From Colwellia sp. (lineage in GTDB: Bacteria > Pseudomonadota > Gammaproteobacteria > Enterobacterales > Alteromonadaceae): a stretch of 48,243 nt of DNA. The stretch spans positions 1-48,243 of the forward strand of contig JADGDH010000005.1 in NCBI GenBank assembly GCA_016745015.1, written 5' to 3'. Positions 8,781-17,401 of this stretch are shown here, in pieces; position 1 is the first letter of the stretch; the number at the start of each line of letters is the position of its first letter. A program made the position numbers and the translations under genes. The notes beneath the pieces were generated by a model. The model was not told where the DNA came from and did no database searches. It saw only the letters and a list, made by a program, of their open reading frames with translations.

Positions 8781-10079
8781 TTACAGTAAGACGTTGGTAG
8801 ACATCCTATTAAATAAGTAGATAAAAATTATAAAGCCAAAAGCTGAGCCTATTAATTTGAGTAAAGGTGGGGCTGTTATGTATTTTGCATAATTATCAGG
8901 GCTGTATACGCGCATATATGCAGTTAAAATGGCAATGTAAAGGTAAGGTAATAGTACGTAAGTTCTCGATATGAAGAATATAGACGTCATTATTCCAATA
9001 AGCCCGCTAGTTAAAGCAATCATCTCCATTTTTCTTATTTCATTTTCTTCTGCATAAGCGACTTTTATTGAAGTTGAAACAGCGATAATGAAAATACCCA
9101 AGTAAGCGGTAAAACCTAACATACCCGTTTCTGCAAATGCTAAAACAAAACTATTATGTGTGGTAATAAAATGATATTCCAAAAATTCTTTTGCACCAAC
9201 ACCGAATATAGGATTCATTCGAAATAATCCTAATGCTTCTATCCAGGCATAAATACGTCCCATTGAACTTGTATCACCTGATGTTATTTCAGCTAAACGA
9301 CTTGGGCCTAATAAAACGACAAAAATCACCAAGAAGGCAATAATAAATAACGCTTTTACCGACTTCTTTTTAATGATAACGAAAGAGGACAGCCCTGCAA
9401 GTAAAGCAAGCATAGTGCCACGGGAGTTGGTTAGAAAAATCGTATAACCAATTGCTAGTAAAGTAACAATCCAAAATATTCTTTTAGTAAAAGCGGCTGT
9501 TTGAAAGAAACTCTTATTGGCTAAATAAGGAAAGAAGGCAATAAGTAACATGCCTAAATCATTAGGATCACCAAAAACACCATACCATATCACCTGAAAT
9601 TCACGTATTTCAGCGATCCCTGTTTCTCCATCTCGGCTGCTCATTACCCCTCTTGAGTACGGTTCAAGCCCACCCCAATTTGCACCACCATTAGCTTGTA
9701 AATAACATTGAAAACAAATGAAAAGCAGCGTGATAACAAATACCAAAATTAAACGATTTATCTGCTTTGGTGTACTAATTGTTGATTGAACTAACATGAA
9801 AGTAATAACAATAGAAACTAGTTGAGTATAGTATAATGATATGGTAACAAATCGAAAATTGGCAATGCTAGACATAAAGATAGCAAACACAAACCAAATA
9901 AGGTAATGCGTTGTTCGATCTATATTGGTTGTGCTTTCATTCTTTAGCGCTTTTCCCAGTATAATGAGAACACCTAAGCCATTTAAAAGCATGTTCCAAT
10001 TGAAACCTAGCCCAGGGATCCATTCTGCAGGTCTAATTAGGTAAATGACAATGGTTAATAGTAAAACAAAATATCCCAT
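8781..10079 (-). CDS. O-antigen ligase / Wzy-like polymerase family membrane protein
   Basis: An inner-membrane protein of about 432 residues with some 11-12 hydrophobic helices. TNSRGTMLALLAGL near 220 and GVGAKEFLEYHFITTHNSF near 298, followed by AETGMLGFTAYLG, match the conserved periplasmic-loop region of Wzy_C/WaaL-type ligases, including the His in THNSF. The N-terminal YLIRPAEWIPGL resembles the RPxEW/F opening of exosortase-A-associated O-glycosylation ligases. The frame is open from GTG 10085, but ATG 10079 has GGAA eight bases upstream and is preferred. It would polymerise or transfer lipid-linked glycan at the periplasmic face. It lies 24 bases downstream of the acyltransferase-3 gene on the same strand. 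Confidence 0.82.
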   Translation of the reverse strand: MGYFVLLLTIVIYLIRPAEWIPGLGFNWNMLLNGLGVLIILGKALKNESTTNIDRTTHYLIWFVFAIFMSSIANFRFVTISLYYTQLVSIVITFMLVQSTISTPKQINRLILVFVITLLFICFQCYLQANGGANWGGLEPYSRGVMSSRDGETGIAEIREFQVIWYGVFGDPNDLGMLLIAFFPYLANKSFFQTAAFTKRIFWIVTLLAIGYTIFLTNSRGTMLALLAGLSSFVIIKKKSVKALFIIAFLVIFVVLLGPSRLAEITSGDTSSMGRIYAWIEALGLFRMNPIFGVGAKEFLEYHFITTHNSFVLAFAETGMLGFTAYLGIFIIAVSTSIKVAYAEENEIRKMEMIALTSGLIGIMTSIFFISRTYVLLPYLYIAILTAYMRVYSPDNYAKYITAPPLLKLIGSAFGFIIFIYLFNRMSTNVLL

Positions 10080-10103
10080 GAACACTGTTCCGTATATAAT
10101 TTA

Positions 10104-11171
10104 TTAATTAGATTTATTTAACGTTTTAATGCCTTGGATAGGCGATTTTACTATCATAGTCACATTAACGAAAAACTGAGAAATATATTGTGGTAGCAAT
10201 AGCGCTTTAAAAACAGGTGTTTTATCAATAATTACACTTGTAATGCAACTTAAAATAATGGTGATAGCAAATACTATTGGCCCATTGTCACTGATGTGTA
10301 AGAAGTCGACTAATAAAATATAAAACATCTGGTGTGATAGGTAGATCCAAATACTATATCGACCACAAAAGGCAAGGGCATCAGTGATCTTTCTTGGTAT
10401 TATTCTTGTTAAGTACAATATTCCAGGGTAAGAGAATAATAAAATAGTGAAATAGTACAGGTATTGTGTTGTGTCAAATATAGTTGGCATAATACCAGCG
10501 AACATTAATAAACCAGGTGAGATTAAAGGGTTAATTATGATTAAAAAGGTAAAAATACAAAATGCTAATAAACCATACTTGTCATCTTGAGTGAATTTTT
10601 TATGAATATGTTGATAGATGCAACCAATAAAATACAAAAAGAAAGCAACATGCGAACCAAAAGGGAGCTGCGCTAAAGTATCTTCATGAAGTAGACCAAT
10701 AAACATATTACAGAGCGCCATTAACACAAAAAATGGCCAGCCTATCCGAAGATGTATATAACGCAAAAAATACATAAAGCACAAGCAGGGCAGAAACCAA
10801 AAAAAAGCAAACCCTGAAGCTTCTTTAATATAATTAGTTGATTGCCAAAATAAAGCGATGCCATAAGATTGTACATGCTGACTTGCGGAAAGGTCATTAT
10901 AAATAATGAAGTTTAAAACAGTGGCGACACTAAGAAAGAAAAAATAAGGGATAAGATAGCGATAATACTTATTAACATAAGCTAGAAAATTAGTGTCTTT
11001 AACTTCTCGTGTGAAAGTTAACAGCATAAAGCAACCAACACAGAAACTATTTACTATAGGTCTGAGGCCGGGTTCTACAGAAGTTATTAATAAGTTGTGC
11101 TCTAACACAATTAATAACTCAAGAATGCCTTTTACGGCATCAAGGCGTTGTACTCTTCTGTGGTCTGACAT
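10104..11171 (-). CDS. Acyltransferase 3 family membrane protein (O-acyltransferase)
   Basis: A 355-residue polytopic protein of the acyltransferase-3 family. The N-terminus RVQRLDAVKGILELLIVLEHNLL shows the family pattern of a short cytoplasmic basic stretch and a first helix with the conserved His (LEHN). About ten hydrophobic segments follow. GRYSIWIYLSHQMFYILL near 290 matches the family's late GxxSYxiYLxH block. Members move acyl groups, usually acetyl, onto extracytoplasmic sugars. GGGG about seven bases before ATG 11171 supports the start. It is flanked by a GNAT gene (14 bases upstream) and the ligase-like gene, in one minus-strand operon. A role in O-acylation of the exopolysaccharide or its lipid carrier form is inferred. 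Confidence 0.82.
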   Translation of the reverse strand: MSDHRRVQRLDAVKGILELLIVLEHNLLITSVEPGLRPIVNSFCVGCFMLLTFTREVKDTNFLAYVNKYYRYLIPYFFFLSVATVLNFIIYNDLSASQHVQSYGIALFWQSTNYIKEASGFAFFWFLPCLCFMYFLRYIHLRIGWPFFVLMALCNMFIGLLHEDTLAQLPFGSHVAFFLYFIGCIYQHIHKKFTQDDKYGLLAFCIFTFLIIINPLISPGLLMFAGIMPTIFDTTQYLYYFTILLFSYPGILYLTRIIPRKITDALAFCGRYSIWIYLSHQMFYILLVDFLHISDNGPIVFAITIILSCITSVIIDKTPVFKALLLPQYISQFFVNVTMIVKSPIQGIKTLNKSN

Positions 11172-11185
11172 TTTATAACCCCGAA

Positions 11186-11704
11186 TTAAAGTTTTTGATT
11201 GGGGACTCTTTGATAGCTAGATTTAGCTTCACCAAATGCTGACTTTAGTATGACTTTCATCATAGCAATATTATCTTCTCGCGTATCAATGTATATTTTT
11301 GAATAACATTGCCTTTTTCTTAAATAGTTTACACAACTAATTAAACCAAAAGTTGCAAACCCTTTTCCTCTATAGTTATTGTCAGTATAAACAGGGCCAA
11401 TAATACTGTCACTTTCATCAACAGGGTAATGGTTGCACTTACCAAAAGAAAGCAGTCCATCAGAGGTTATAGTGTTATTAAAGATGACAATATATAAAGC
11501 ATTTCTCTTAGTAATCAACTTAATTAAGAGTTTTACTAATTCTACTGATAATTTATATCTTTTAATTAATAAAAAGATATTTTTTAGTACGGAACAAGGA
11601 GAGGAAATAACTTTAAAGCAAGCATTATCATCGCGCTCAATATTAACAGTAGGAGAATATTCCACATTAAGAGAGGCATTAATATGATATATGAACTGTT
11701 GCAT
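11186..11704 (-). CDS. GNAT-family N-acetyltransferase
   Basis: A small acetyltransferase of about 172 residues. The acetyl-CoA loop is plain: GPVYTDNNYRGKGFATFGLI, with R-G-K-G-F-A matching motif A, followed by a helix and IYIDTREDNIAMMKVILKSA, the motif B region in which Asn and Met contact the cofactor. The frame stays open to an ATG at 11785, but ATG 11704 has AAGGAAAG about seven bases upstream and leaves space for the divergent gene, so I use that start. It is the first gene of the minus-strand operon with the acyltransferase-3 and ligase-like genes. The substrate is unknown; an amino sugar precursor is possible. Confidence 0.75.
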   Translation of the reverse strand: MQQFIYHINASLNVEYSPTVNIERDDNACFKVISSPCSVLKNIFLLIKRYKLSVELVKLLIKLITKRNALYIVIFNNTITSDGLLSFGKCNHYPVDESDSIIGPVYTDNNYRGKGFATFGLISCVNYLRKRQCYSKIYIDTREDNIAMMKVILKSAFGEAKSSYQRVPNQKL

Positions 11705-11800
11705 TACTACTTTCCTTGTCATTTCAGTTAATTGATGTTGTATATAAAAGGTAAATGTAAAATTGTATCGCAAACGCTTATTCATTTACAAAATTTCACA

Positions 11801-11806
11801 TATAAT
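11801..11806 (+). promoter_or_regulatory. Candidate -10 box for the SGNH hydrolase / acyltransferase-3 operon
   Basis: A perfect TATAAT lies 33 bases before ATG 11840 in the 135-base divergent gap. No good TTGACA-like box is present at 16-18 bases; the best is TTATTC at 11778-11783. The call rests on the -10 match and position only. Confidence 0.35.
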
Positions 11807-11839
11807 AACAACTTAGTGCTTTGTAATATAGGGGGGAAG

Positions 11840-12538
11840 ATGCGTAAAGGTTTGATTTTTATTTTATATGGAATTTTGTTGCATATATTTCTTATTATTC
11901 TATTGGTAAAGTCAAATGCCTTTTCCTTGATACACACTAAACTATTCCCATCAGACAAGCCGGTAGGACGCACATATGTGGAAACACACGCTTTTTATAA
12001 AAGAGTGAATAATAATTTAACAATGGGACATACCATTTTTCTTGGAGACAGCCATATTCAGGGGTTAGCAGTATCAGAAGTTATTGGAAAGTCGGTAAAC
12101 TTTGGTATTGGTAAGGATGTAACCAAAAGGTTAATTAATAGAGTGCGTGATTATGATGCTATATCGCGTGCAAAAAATATTGTGATCGCTATAGGAATAA
12201 ATGATTTAGCACATCAAAGTGTTGAGTCCACAATTAAACAATTTGAACAGTTATTTTCTTTGCTGCCAAAAGAGAGTTTTTTATATGTTCACGCTATATT
12301 CTTCATTGATGAAAAACTATTTAAAGGTAATATAGAAAATAATGATATTATAAAATTGAATAATAAGCTAAAGCAACTTGTCAGCGTTCGCAAGAAGAGT
12401 GAATTTATTGATATAAACAATCAATTAATCACTAAAGGGCAGTTAAGTGAGGAATACCATATAGGCGATGGAATGCACTTAAATGCGAAAGGCTATAAGA
12501 TATGGATAGACATATTGAAACAGACGATAACCAAATAG
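11840..12538 (+). CDS. Membrane-anchored SGNH/GDSL hydrolase
   Basis: A protein of about 232 residues with an N-terminal hydrophobic helix (GLIFILYGILLHIFLIILLV) that likely anchors it in the inner membrane facing the periplasm. It has the SGNH blocks: TIFLGDSHIQG (block I, catalytic Ser in GDSH), AIGINDLAHQ (block III, Asn in GxND) and GDGMHLNAKGY near the end (block V, Asp and His in DxxH). Members hydrolyse or transfer acyl esters on glycans. The frame is open to 11732, but ATG 11840 follows a very strong GGGGGG purine run and starts a sensible membrane protein. The next gene, an acyltransferase-3, begins nine bases later. In many O-acetyltransferases these two domains are fused, so the pair may work as one system. 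Confidence 0.82.
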   Translation: MRKGLIFILYGILLHIFLIILLVKSNAFSLIHTKLFPSDKPVGRTYVETHAFYKRVNNNLTMGHTIFLGDSHIQGLAVSEVIGKSVNFGIGKDVTKRLINRVRDYDAISRAKNIVIAIGINDLAHQSVESTIKQFEQLFSLLPKESFLYVHAIFFIDEKLFKGNIENNDIIKLNNKLKQLVSVRKKSEFIDINNQLITKGQLSEEYHIGDGMHLNAKGYKIWIDILKQTITK

Positions 12539-12547
12539 AGGGTAAAT

Positions 12548-13630
12548 ATGGGAAGGATTCAACACTTAGATGGACTTAGAGGAGTAGCTATTTTATTAGT
12601 ACTCTTTTACCATGCTTTTGTTCGTTGGACTAATATCTTACCGTATGGTGATAGTTATTCGAATATTATTTTTGAACAAGGTTTTTTAGGCGTTCAGTTG
12701 TTTTTTTTAATATCTGGTTTTGTTATTTTAATGACGTTGGATAAAACACCATCCTTTCAAAATTTTCTATATCGTCGTTGGCTACGATTGTTTCCTGCTA
12801 TGCTTATCTGCTCATTAATTATTTATTTTAGTGCTAACTTCTTTAATGCAAGGCCAAGTGGTGAGGTTTATGCCATTAACCTTATACCAGGTTTATTGTT
12901 TATTGAACCTTATTGGTTGGAAAAAATTATAGGATTACCTTTTGAAAGTGTGGAAAATGCTTTTTGGTCGTTATATGTTGAATTTAAATTTTATATTATA
13001 TCCGCGTTTTTATATTTTTTTGTTAAAGATAAAAAGTTAGCATTTACGTTGTTTGGTTTTTTTATACTTTGGGTTCTAGCAAGTGCATTCAATGATAATT
13101 TTGATAACCGTTTTATTTATATGATATATGCGCTAACCACTCATTTAAGTTTTGAATATTTTGGCTGGTTCGCTTCAGGATCTTGTTTTTATTTATTCCA
13201 TAAATATGAACAACGCAGCTGGTTTTTTTATGGTGTAATAATGGCCGTTATTAGCTCAGTTACCTTGTATATAGAAAATTACAATACGATGATCTCGGCG
13301 CTATTAATTTCACTGTTTTTTGCATGTTCATTTGTTTTTCCTTTTATACAAAAAATATTGAGTTCTCGACTCTTAATTTTTATTGGTTTTATAAGTTACC
13401 CATTTTATTTGTTGCATGAAAATATTATCATTTCTTTGTCTATTGAATTACCAGAAACTTTTGTTAGCATGCCGCTGATTATTGCCCCTATGATTGCTAT
13501 AGCATTCATAGTTTTCCTTTCCTATCTTATTTCTAAATATATGGAAGTTCCAGTGAAGAATGTAATACGTTTAATTTGTGATAAGTTCGCGAGTAAACTG
13601 AATACTCTTAAATCGCAAGAGGTTAAGTAA
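12548..13630 (+). CDS. Acyltransferase 3 family membrane protein (OafA/YrhL type)
   Basis: A 360-residue inner-membrane O-acyltransferase. The N-terminus RIQHLDGLRGVAILLVLFYH is the textbook OafA/YrhL opening, with the Arg (LRG) and the conserved first-helix His (YHAF). FLGVQLFFLISGFVI and FLYRRWLRLFPAM are also diagnostic, and about ten membrane helices follow. The late segment SYPFYLLHENI matches the family's YLxH block. It would take acyl groups from a cytoplasmic donor and place them on a periplasmic sugar. Unlike OafB-type proteins it has no C-terminal SGNH domain; the separate SGNH gene just upstream may supply it. GAGGG before ATG 12548 is a good ribosome site. It converges on the deacetylase gene at 13682, 51 bases away. 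Confidence 0.87.
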   Translation: MGRIQHLDGLRGVAILLVLFYHAFVRWTNILPYGDSYSNIIFEQGFLGVQLFFLISGFVILMTLDKTPSFQNFLYRRWLRLFPAMLICSLIIYFSANFFNARPSGEVYAINLIPGLLFIEPYWLEKIIGLPFESVENAFWSLYVEFKFYIISAFLYFFVKDKKLAFTLFGFFILWVLASAFNDNFDNRFIYMIYALTTHLSFEYFGWFASGSCFYLFHKYEQRSWFFYGVIMAVISSVTLYIENYNTMISALLISLFFACSFVFPFIQKILSSRLLIFIGFISYPFYLLHENIIISLSIELPETFVSMPLIIAPMIAIAFIVFLSYLISKYMEVPVKNVIRLICDKFASKLNTLKSQEVK

Positions 13631-13681
13631 GGTTTTGTGGTTAATGCACAGATAGTTACAAGCTTGCTTAGGTTAATTATA

Positions 13682-14650
13682 TTATATACGTCGGAGTGCT
13701 TGTTCAATAAAACGGCTTGATGTTCTTGCTATATTTGACGTAATGGGACTTGCATCGGGTTTAGGCCTTATCTTTGTTGTTTCTATCTTTTCGAATTTTT
13801 GTGTTGTAAATTTGTCTTTATTGTTACTTAAAAACTGACACATTCCATGAAATCTCTTTAAGCAAATTTTATCTAAAATATGGCCTTTAATTTCACCTTT
13901 ACGAATGCGTTTGATCCATTCAAAAGAATGCAATACGATAGTACAAGAATGGCGTTGTTGCTGGTAGGCTTGAGTTAACACATGCTTAATTTCAGATAAA
14001 GAGCATGCAGTTAATTGTAAGTGCCTAGGGTGATTACCGTAATCATGGAAATAAGTAACAGGAAGCTGATAAATATCAGCCATTCTTGATGTATCTTGTA
14101 ATGCTTCACCTGTATCCATATCACAAACACTATTTAAGTAAGGGTAATTGTAAGTAGTATCAAATAGTAAATTATTATTTTTTAGTGCTTTTAGGGTATT
14201 AAAGTTACCACCATAATTGCCTGCTCTAAAACTGGTGATATTTTTTGCGCCAGAAGATTTTAATAACTCTAACCCTTTCTTAATAATTTGAGTTTGCTCA
14301 GTTTCAGTGTAATCATTAATATTTTGCCCAAGTTTCTTATTTGCTAAAATATGAGAATTTTTCTTATTAAACCATTCGGTATGTATGTGTAAGCCTATCT
14401 CTTGATTGTAATTGTTGATATGTGTAACTAACTCGACTAATGACTTTTCTCCGTATTGCAAAGTAAATAATGGCTCAACAAAAAATGTTGCATTGAGGTC
14501 ATACTTTTTGAATGTTTCTAACTGATGAATCACGCCAAAGTCACCTTGAGGTGTCTTTCCATATATAGCACTATCTAAATTTTTTTGAAAATTGTTATAA
14601 AGCAACCATAGCTCGGTATCGATGGTAATAAATACATTTAATTTATTCAT
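13682..14650 (-). CDS. Polysaccharide deacetylase-like protein
   Basis: A 322-residue protein without a clear signal peptide. NVFITIDTELW at residues 5-15 fits the N-terminal strand with an acidic metal/catalytic residue. NATFFVEPLF near 55 is the usual second strand, EIGLHIHTEWF near 86 supplies metal-binding histidines, and SFRAGNYGGN near 140 is the arginine-containing block of NodB-type deacetylases. TIVLHSFEW near 234 gives the final His. Family members act on chitin-like or other N-acetylated glycans. The lack of a leader suggests a cytoplasmic role or an atypical export route. It lies 29 bases downstream of the secreted beta-helix protein on the same strand, so both probably act on the same polymer. 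The substrate cannot be read from the sequence. Confidence 0.78.
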   Translation of the reverse strand: MNKLNVFITIDTELWLLYNNFQKNLDSAIYGKTPQGDFGVIHQLETFKKYDLNATFFVEPLFTLQYGEKSLVELVTHINNYNQEIGLHIHTEWFNKKNSHILANKKLGQNINDYTETEQTQIIKKGLELLKSSGAKNITSFRAGNYGGNFNTLKALKNNNLLFDTTYNYPYLNSVCDMDTGEALQDTSRMADIYQLPVTYFHDYGNHPRHLQLTACSLSEIKHVLTQAYQQQRHSCTIVLHSFEWIKRIRKGEIKGHILDKICLKRFHGMCQFLSNNKDKFTTQKFEKIETTKIRPKPDASPITSNIARTSSRFIEQALRRI

Positions 14651-14679
14651 ATTTTACTTATTAGTAGGGTAAATAAAAA

Positions 14680-16167
14680 TCATTTCGCCACGCTATCGAG
14701 TTGTATGGCTCCAAGAGAATGAGGCGAATGTCTAGGCTTTCCTAAAATATCATTTAGTGGGAAAGACTTAGTTAAGGCTTTTGTTTTATTAAAAACATTT
14801 TTAGGATTCGCGGGTATTGCATAAAAATAGACCAACCTTACAAAGACCTCTCTAATATTAAATGATCCATCAGCAAATTGTTTTTTTAAGGGCTGCCAAA
14901 CAGGCGGTGTTATTTTTTCAGTAGCACCTAAAGCTGGGTTTTTAACATACATGAAATCATCATATGAGGGATTTATTCGATCAAAGATAGAATGTGGGAG
15001 AGAGTTACCGCCATTCCAGTATAAGTTATTCTGTAAGGAGTAACTGCCTATTTGATGGAGCAGCGTATCGGAAAAGTCGTGACTTTCCTGAAATTCTCCT
15101 TTTCCCATTGTGCCATAGGGATCTGACCAAATATTATTATAAAGATTTATGTCAGTAGGTTTTTGATTTTTTCTTTCTTTAGTTACTCTAATTGCAAAAG
15201 CGCTGCTTGGTAAATCACCAGTAATGGTATTATTAAAAAAGTTAATATCTTTAGCACCCTTAACCATAAATGGTGCTCTCATAGTAAGAGGGCTATTACC
15301 AATCATTAAATTATTAAAAATATTTATATTATGCGCTTCGTAATAAGATTTACCATCTTCACCCACAAGTACAAAACCCTGTCCATGTGAACCTTGCCAA
15401 TTTAAAAAAACATTACGCTTCACATTGATATTTTCAGCGCCATGAAATCTATCTTCATCATTATTACTATCTTTAATTACAATAAAGCTAGATGACTTTT
15501 TAGTGATTTTTCGGTTGCTGGAAGGGAAATCATTAAAGAAAACATTATCGCTTACGGTTATGTTTGCCACGCTATTAATATCAATATGCTCATCAGAGTC
15601 TCCTTGATTATAAAAAAGGTTACACTCCACTTGAACATTTTCTACGCCATAGTTTATCTTTAATAGATCATTATTATAGCTGTCATGAATAATGTTGTTT
15701 CGTATTTTTATATTTTTTACTGTTTGTTTACCACCACCATCAATATGAACAACAAGTGGTGAAGACTCTGGTGAATTGTGAGTAATTTCAAAACCTTCAA
15801 TAATAATATTTGAAGCTTTATCGGTTAATACAACTATTCTCTGGTTATGCGTTAGTTTAGCTTGATAAGGGATTTCTGACTTCATTAATAAGCCTTTTGG
15901 AAATGCTTTTTCTATACGAACTCGTCCAGTATAAGTACCTGGTTTTATAATTAATGTATTTCCATCGGGAATTTTATAAAGCGCATATTTAATCGTTTTC
16001 CATGGATGTATACGGCTTCCATCGGCTTTGTAGTCAACACCTTCATGTGAAACGTAATATGCTTTACCAAGAACTGGTGTTTGAGAGCATAAAGGAATAG
16101 GCGAAGCAATTAATGGTAAACTGAATAAGGCAGTGATTAAAAGGTAAATAGGAGGGCTGAGCAGCAT
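14680..16167 (-). CDS. Secreted right-handed beta-helix repeat protein
   Basis: A 495-residue exported protein. It opens with a signal peptide, MLLSPPIYLLITALFSLPLI, followed by a small-residue stretch. After it comes KAYYVSHEGVDYKADGSRIH and PWKTIKYALYKI, the standard opening of secreted parallel beta-helix proteins of the pectate-lyase superfold. Repeated turns such as NIIIEGFEITHN, NIKIRNNIIHDS, NITVSDNVFFND and NINVKRNVFLNW recur about every 20-30 residues from about 120 to 340. The end HSLGAIQLDS matches the DxGAxE-type closing strand. Such folds serve polysaccharide lyases, epimerases and glycan-binding proteins; no catalytic residues could be assigned. It has no PEP-CTERM tail. It has its own promoter candidate and precedes a deacetylase gene. 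Confidence 0.8.
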   Translation of the reverse strand: MLLSPPIYLLITALFSLPLIASPIPLCSQTPVLGKAYYVSHEGVDYKADGSRIHPWKTIKYALYKIPDGNTLIIKPGTYTGRVRIEKAFPKGLLMKSEIPYQAKLTHNQRIVVLTDKASNIIIEGFEITHNSPESSPLVVHIDGGGKQTVKNIKIRNNIIHDSYNNDLLKINYGVENVQVECNLFYNQGDSDEHIDINSVANITVSDNVFFNDFPSSNRKITKKSSSFIVIKDSNNDEDRFHGAENINVKRNVFLNWQGSHGQGFVLVGEDGKSYYEAHNINIFNNLMIGNSPLTMRAPFMVKGAKDINFFNNTITGDLPSSAFAIRVTKERKNQKPTDINLYNNIWSDPYGTMGKGEFQESHDFSDTLLHQIGSYSLQNNLYWNGGNSLPHSIFDRINPSYDDFMYVKNPALGATEKITPPVWQPLKKQFADGSFNIREVFVRLVYFYAIPANPKNVFNKTKALTKSFPLNDILGKPRHSPHSLGAIQLDSVAK

Positions 16168-16202
16168 ATCGGAGAGCCTTCATGTTAGTAATTTAAGGCT
16201 TG

Positions 16203-16231
16203 ATAGTAGCATTCTCTCGGCTTAATATAAA
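16203..16231 (-). promoter_or_regulatory. Extended -10 promoter candidate for the beta-helix/deacetylase operon
   Basis: On the minus strand, TTTATA (16231-16226) and TACTAT (16208-16203) are separated by 17 bases, and TGC directly precedes TACTAT, giving an extended -10. The start of transcription would fall near 16196, about 29 bases before ATG 16167. The promoter follows the terminator of the PEP-CTERM gene, which explains why one is needed here. Confidence 0.45.
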
Positions 16232-16242
16232 TAAAATCATAA

Positions 16243-16270
16243 AAAAGCCGACTTAGAATAGTCGGCTTTT
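16243..16270 (-). terminator. Intrinsic terminator of the PEP-CTERM gene
   Basis: Perfect stem GCCGACT (16247-16253) / AGTCGGC (16260-16266) with a six-base loop and flanking A and T runs. On the minus strand the stem is followed by a run of six T, starting 23 bases after the PEP-CTERM stop codon. The T run on the other side would also let it work on the plus strand. Confidence 0.85.
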
Positions 16271-16288
16271 AGTAAAATATTTAACAAT

Positions 16289-17311
16289 TTAAACAGAACG
16301 TTTTTTTCTACCTGCAAAACTTGTTGCAATTAAACCTAGAGCAAATAGTGCAATACCAGTAGGCTCTGGAACAGTATGTACTTTAAATTGAGCATCTAAC
16401 ACATTTGATTGTTGCTCTATAGTAACAAAACCAAAACAATTAGCTTGACTGTTAGAACAAGTATAGTTATCAGGTAAAGTACTTAAACCAGAAAGGCGAG
16501 TTGTAACAAAGTACTCAACATCTTGCCAACCAGGAATTGGGCCATTTATATCTTGTAACACAAACGGTACTGTGAATTCGATAAAGTCAGGACCTATAAC
16601 AGGTACTAAAGGTAACAATTCTAAACCTGTGATTTCAAAGATATCACCACAACCATTTATATTATCGCCTTGACCACTTGCTTCACCATTTGGACAAATT
16701 GGACTAGCGTTATTTGGTGTTTCAAAAAAATCAATACCAAACTCTAGTTGTGGAGCAAAATAAGGTTGGCTATCTGTTAATAGTTGATCATAAGCAGCAT
16801 CATCTCCTTTTCCTACCCAATCAGAAGGAAACAACACAAGGCCATCTAATACAGATGCTTGAGTTAAAGAATCACCAATAATTACCCAGTTTTCATGAGT
16901 AATTGCTGTACCTTGAGCCCAATTTGAATCATTAGTTACCATTGAACCATTTACTGGACTATCAATTGACATAGCACTTTGAGGGTTAGGGTTTTGTGGA
17001 GTTCCTTGACCTGCTGCAGGTGTTCCCCACATTAGCTTAGTGCGTAAAGCATCATCACCAGCTACACCATTTGACCAATCACCATCTGTATTTAAAATAT
17101 TACCTGCATTATCAGTTAAATCTTCTGAGTTACCAGCAGAGTTACCTGTTGCGCTTACATCATCACCTGTGTAAGAAGTGTTTGTTGTTCCTGAAGCGCT
17201 ATCAAAGCCAGCTTGGTTTGCATAAGTCCAATCTGTAATTAAGTTTGCACTTGCAGTACTTGCGAAAGTAATAGCTAAAAGCCCAGATAGAAGTTTAAGT
17301 TTAGTATTCAT
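16289..17311 (-). CDS. PEP-CTERM sorting domain protein (exosortase substrate)
   Basis: A 340-residue exported protein. It has a signal peptide (MNTKLKLLSGLLAITF, then ASTASANLI with an AxA-type site) and a C-terminal tripartite sorting tail: VPEP near residues 314-317, a hydrophobic helix IALFALGLIATSFAG, and the basic end RKKRSV. Exosortases cleave such tails and the proteins are released or attached at the surface. The middle is Asn-, Asp-, Gly- and Ser-rich with low charge and no known enzyme motif; four Cys in two close groups (CPNGEASGQGDNINGC and CSNSQANC) could form disulfides. It lies just downstream of the exosortase gene but has its own sigma-54-type promoter, a leader hairpin, an AAGGAAA ribosome site and an intrinsic terminator, so it is probably expressed as a single strong transcript. 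Confidence 0.92.
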   Translation of the reverse strand: MNTKLKLLSGLLAITFASTASANLITDWTYANQAGFDSASGTTNTSYTGDDVSATGNSAGNSEDLTDNAGNILNTDGDWSNGVAGDDALRTKLMWGTPAAGQGTPQNPNPQSAMSIDSPVNGSMVTNDSNWAQGTAITHENWVIIGDSLTQASVLDGLVLFPSDWVGKGDDAAYDQLLTDSQPYFAPQLEFGIDFFETPNNASPICPNGEASGQGDNINGCGDIFEITGLELLPLVPVIGPDFIEFTVPFVLQDINGPIPGWQDVEYFVTTRLSGLSTLPDNYTCSNSQANCFGFVTIEQQSNVLDAQFKVHTVPEPTGIALFALGLIATSFAGRKKRSV

Positions 17312-17328
17312 GTTATTTCCTTATTCTT

Positions 17329-17345
17329 TAGCTAAACATTAGCTA
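17329..17345 (-). promoter_or_regulatory. Leader hairpin upstream of the PEP-CTERM ribosome site
   Basis: On the minus strand TAGCTAATGTTTAGCTA forms a six-base stem (TAGCTA/TAGCTA) with a five-base loop, about eight bases before the AAGGAAA ribosome site. Two TTAGCTA copies are spaced 11 bases apart. A similar AGCT/AGCT hairpin sits before prsT at 21660-21671. Function is inferred only. Confidence 0.35.
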
Positions 17346-17401
17346 GTTTTGTGAATGTTATAAAATTAATATTATCACATATTAATAGTTAACCAGAATA
17401 A

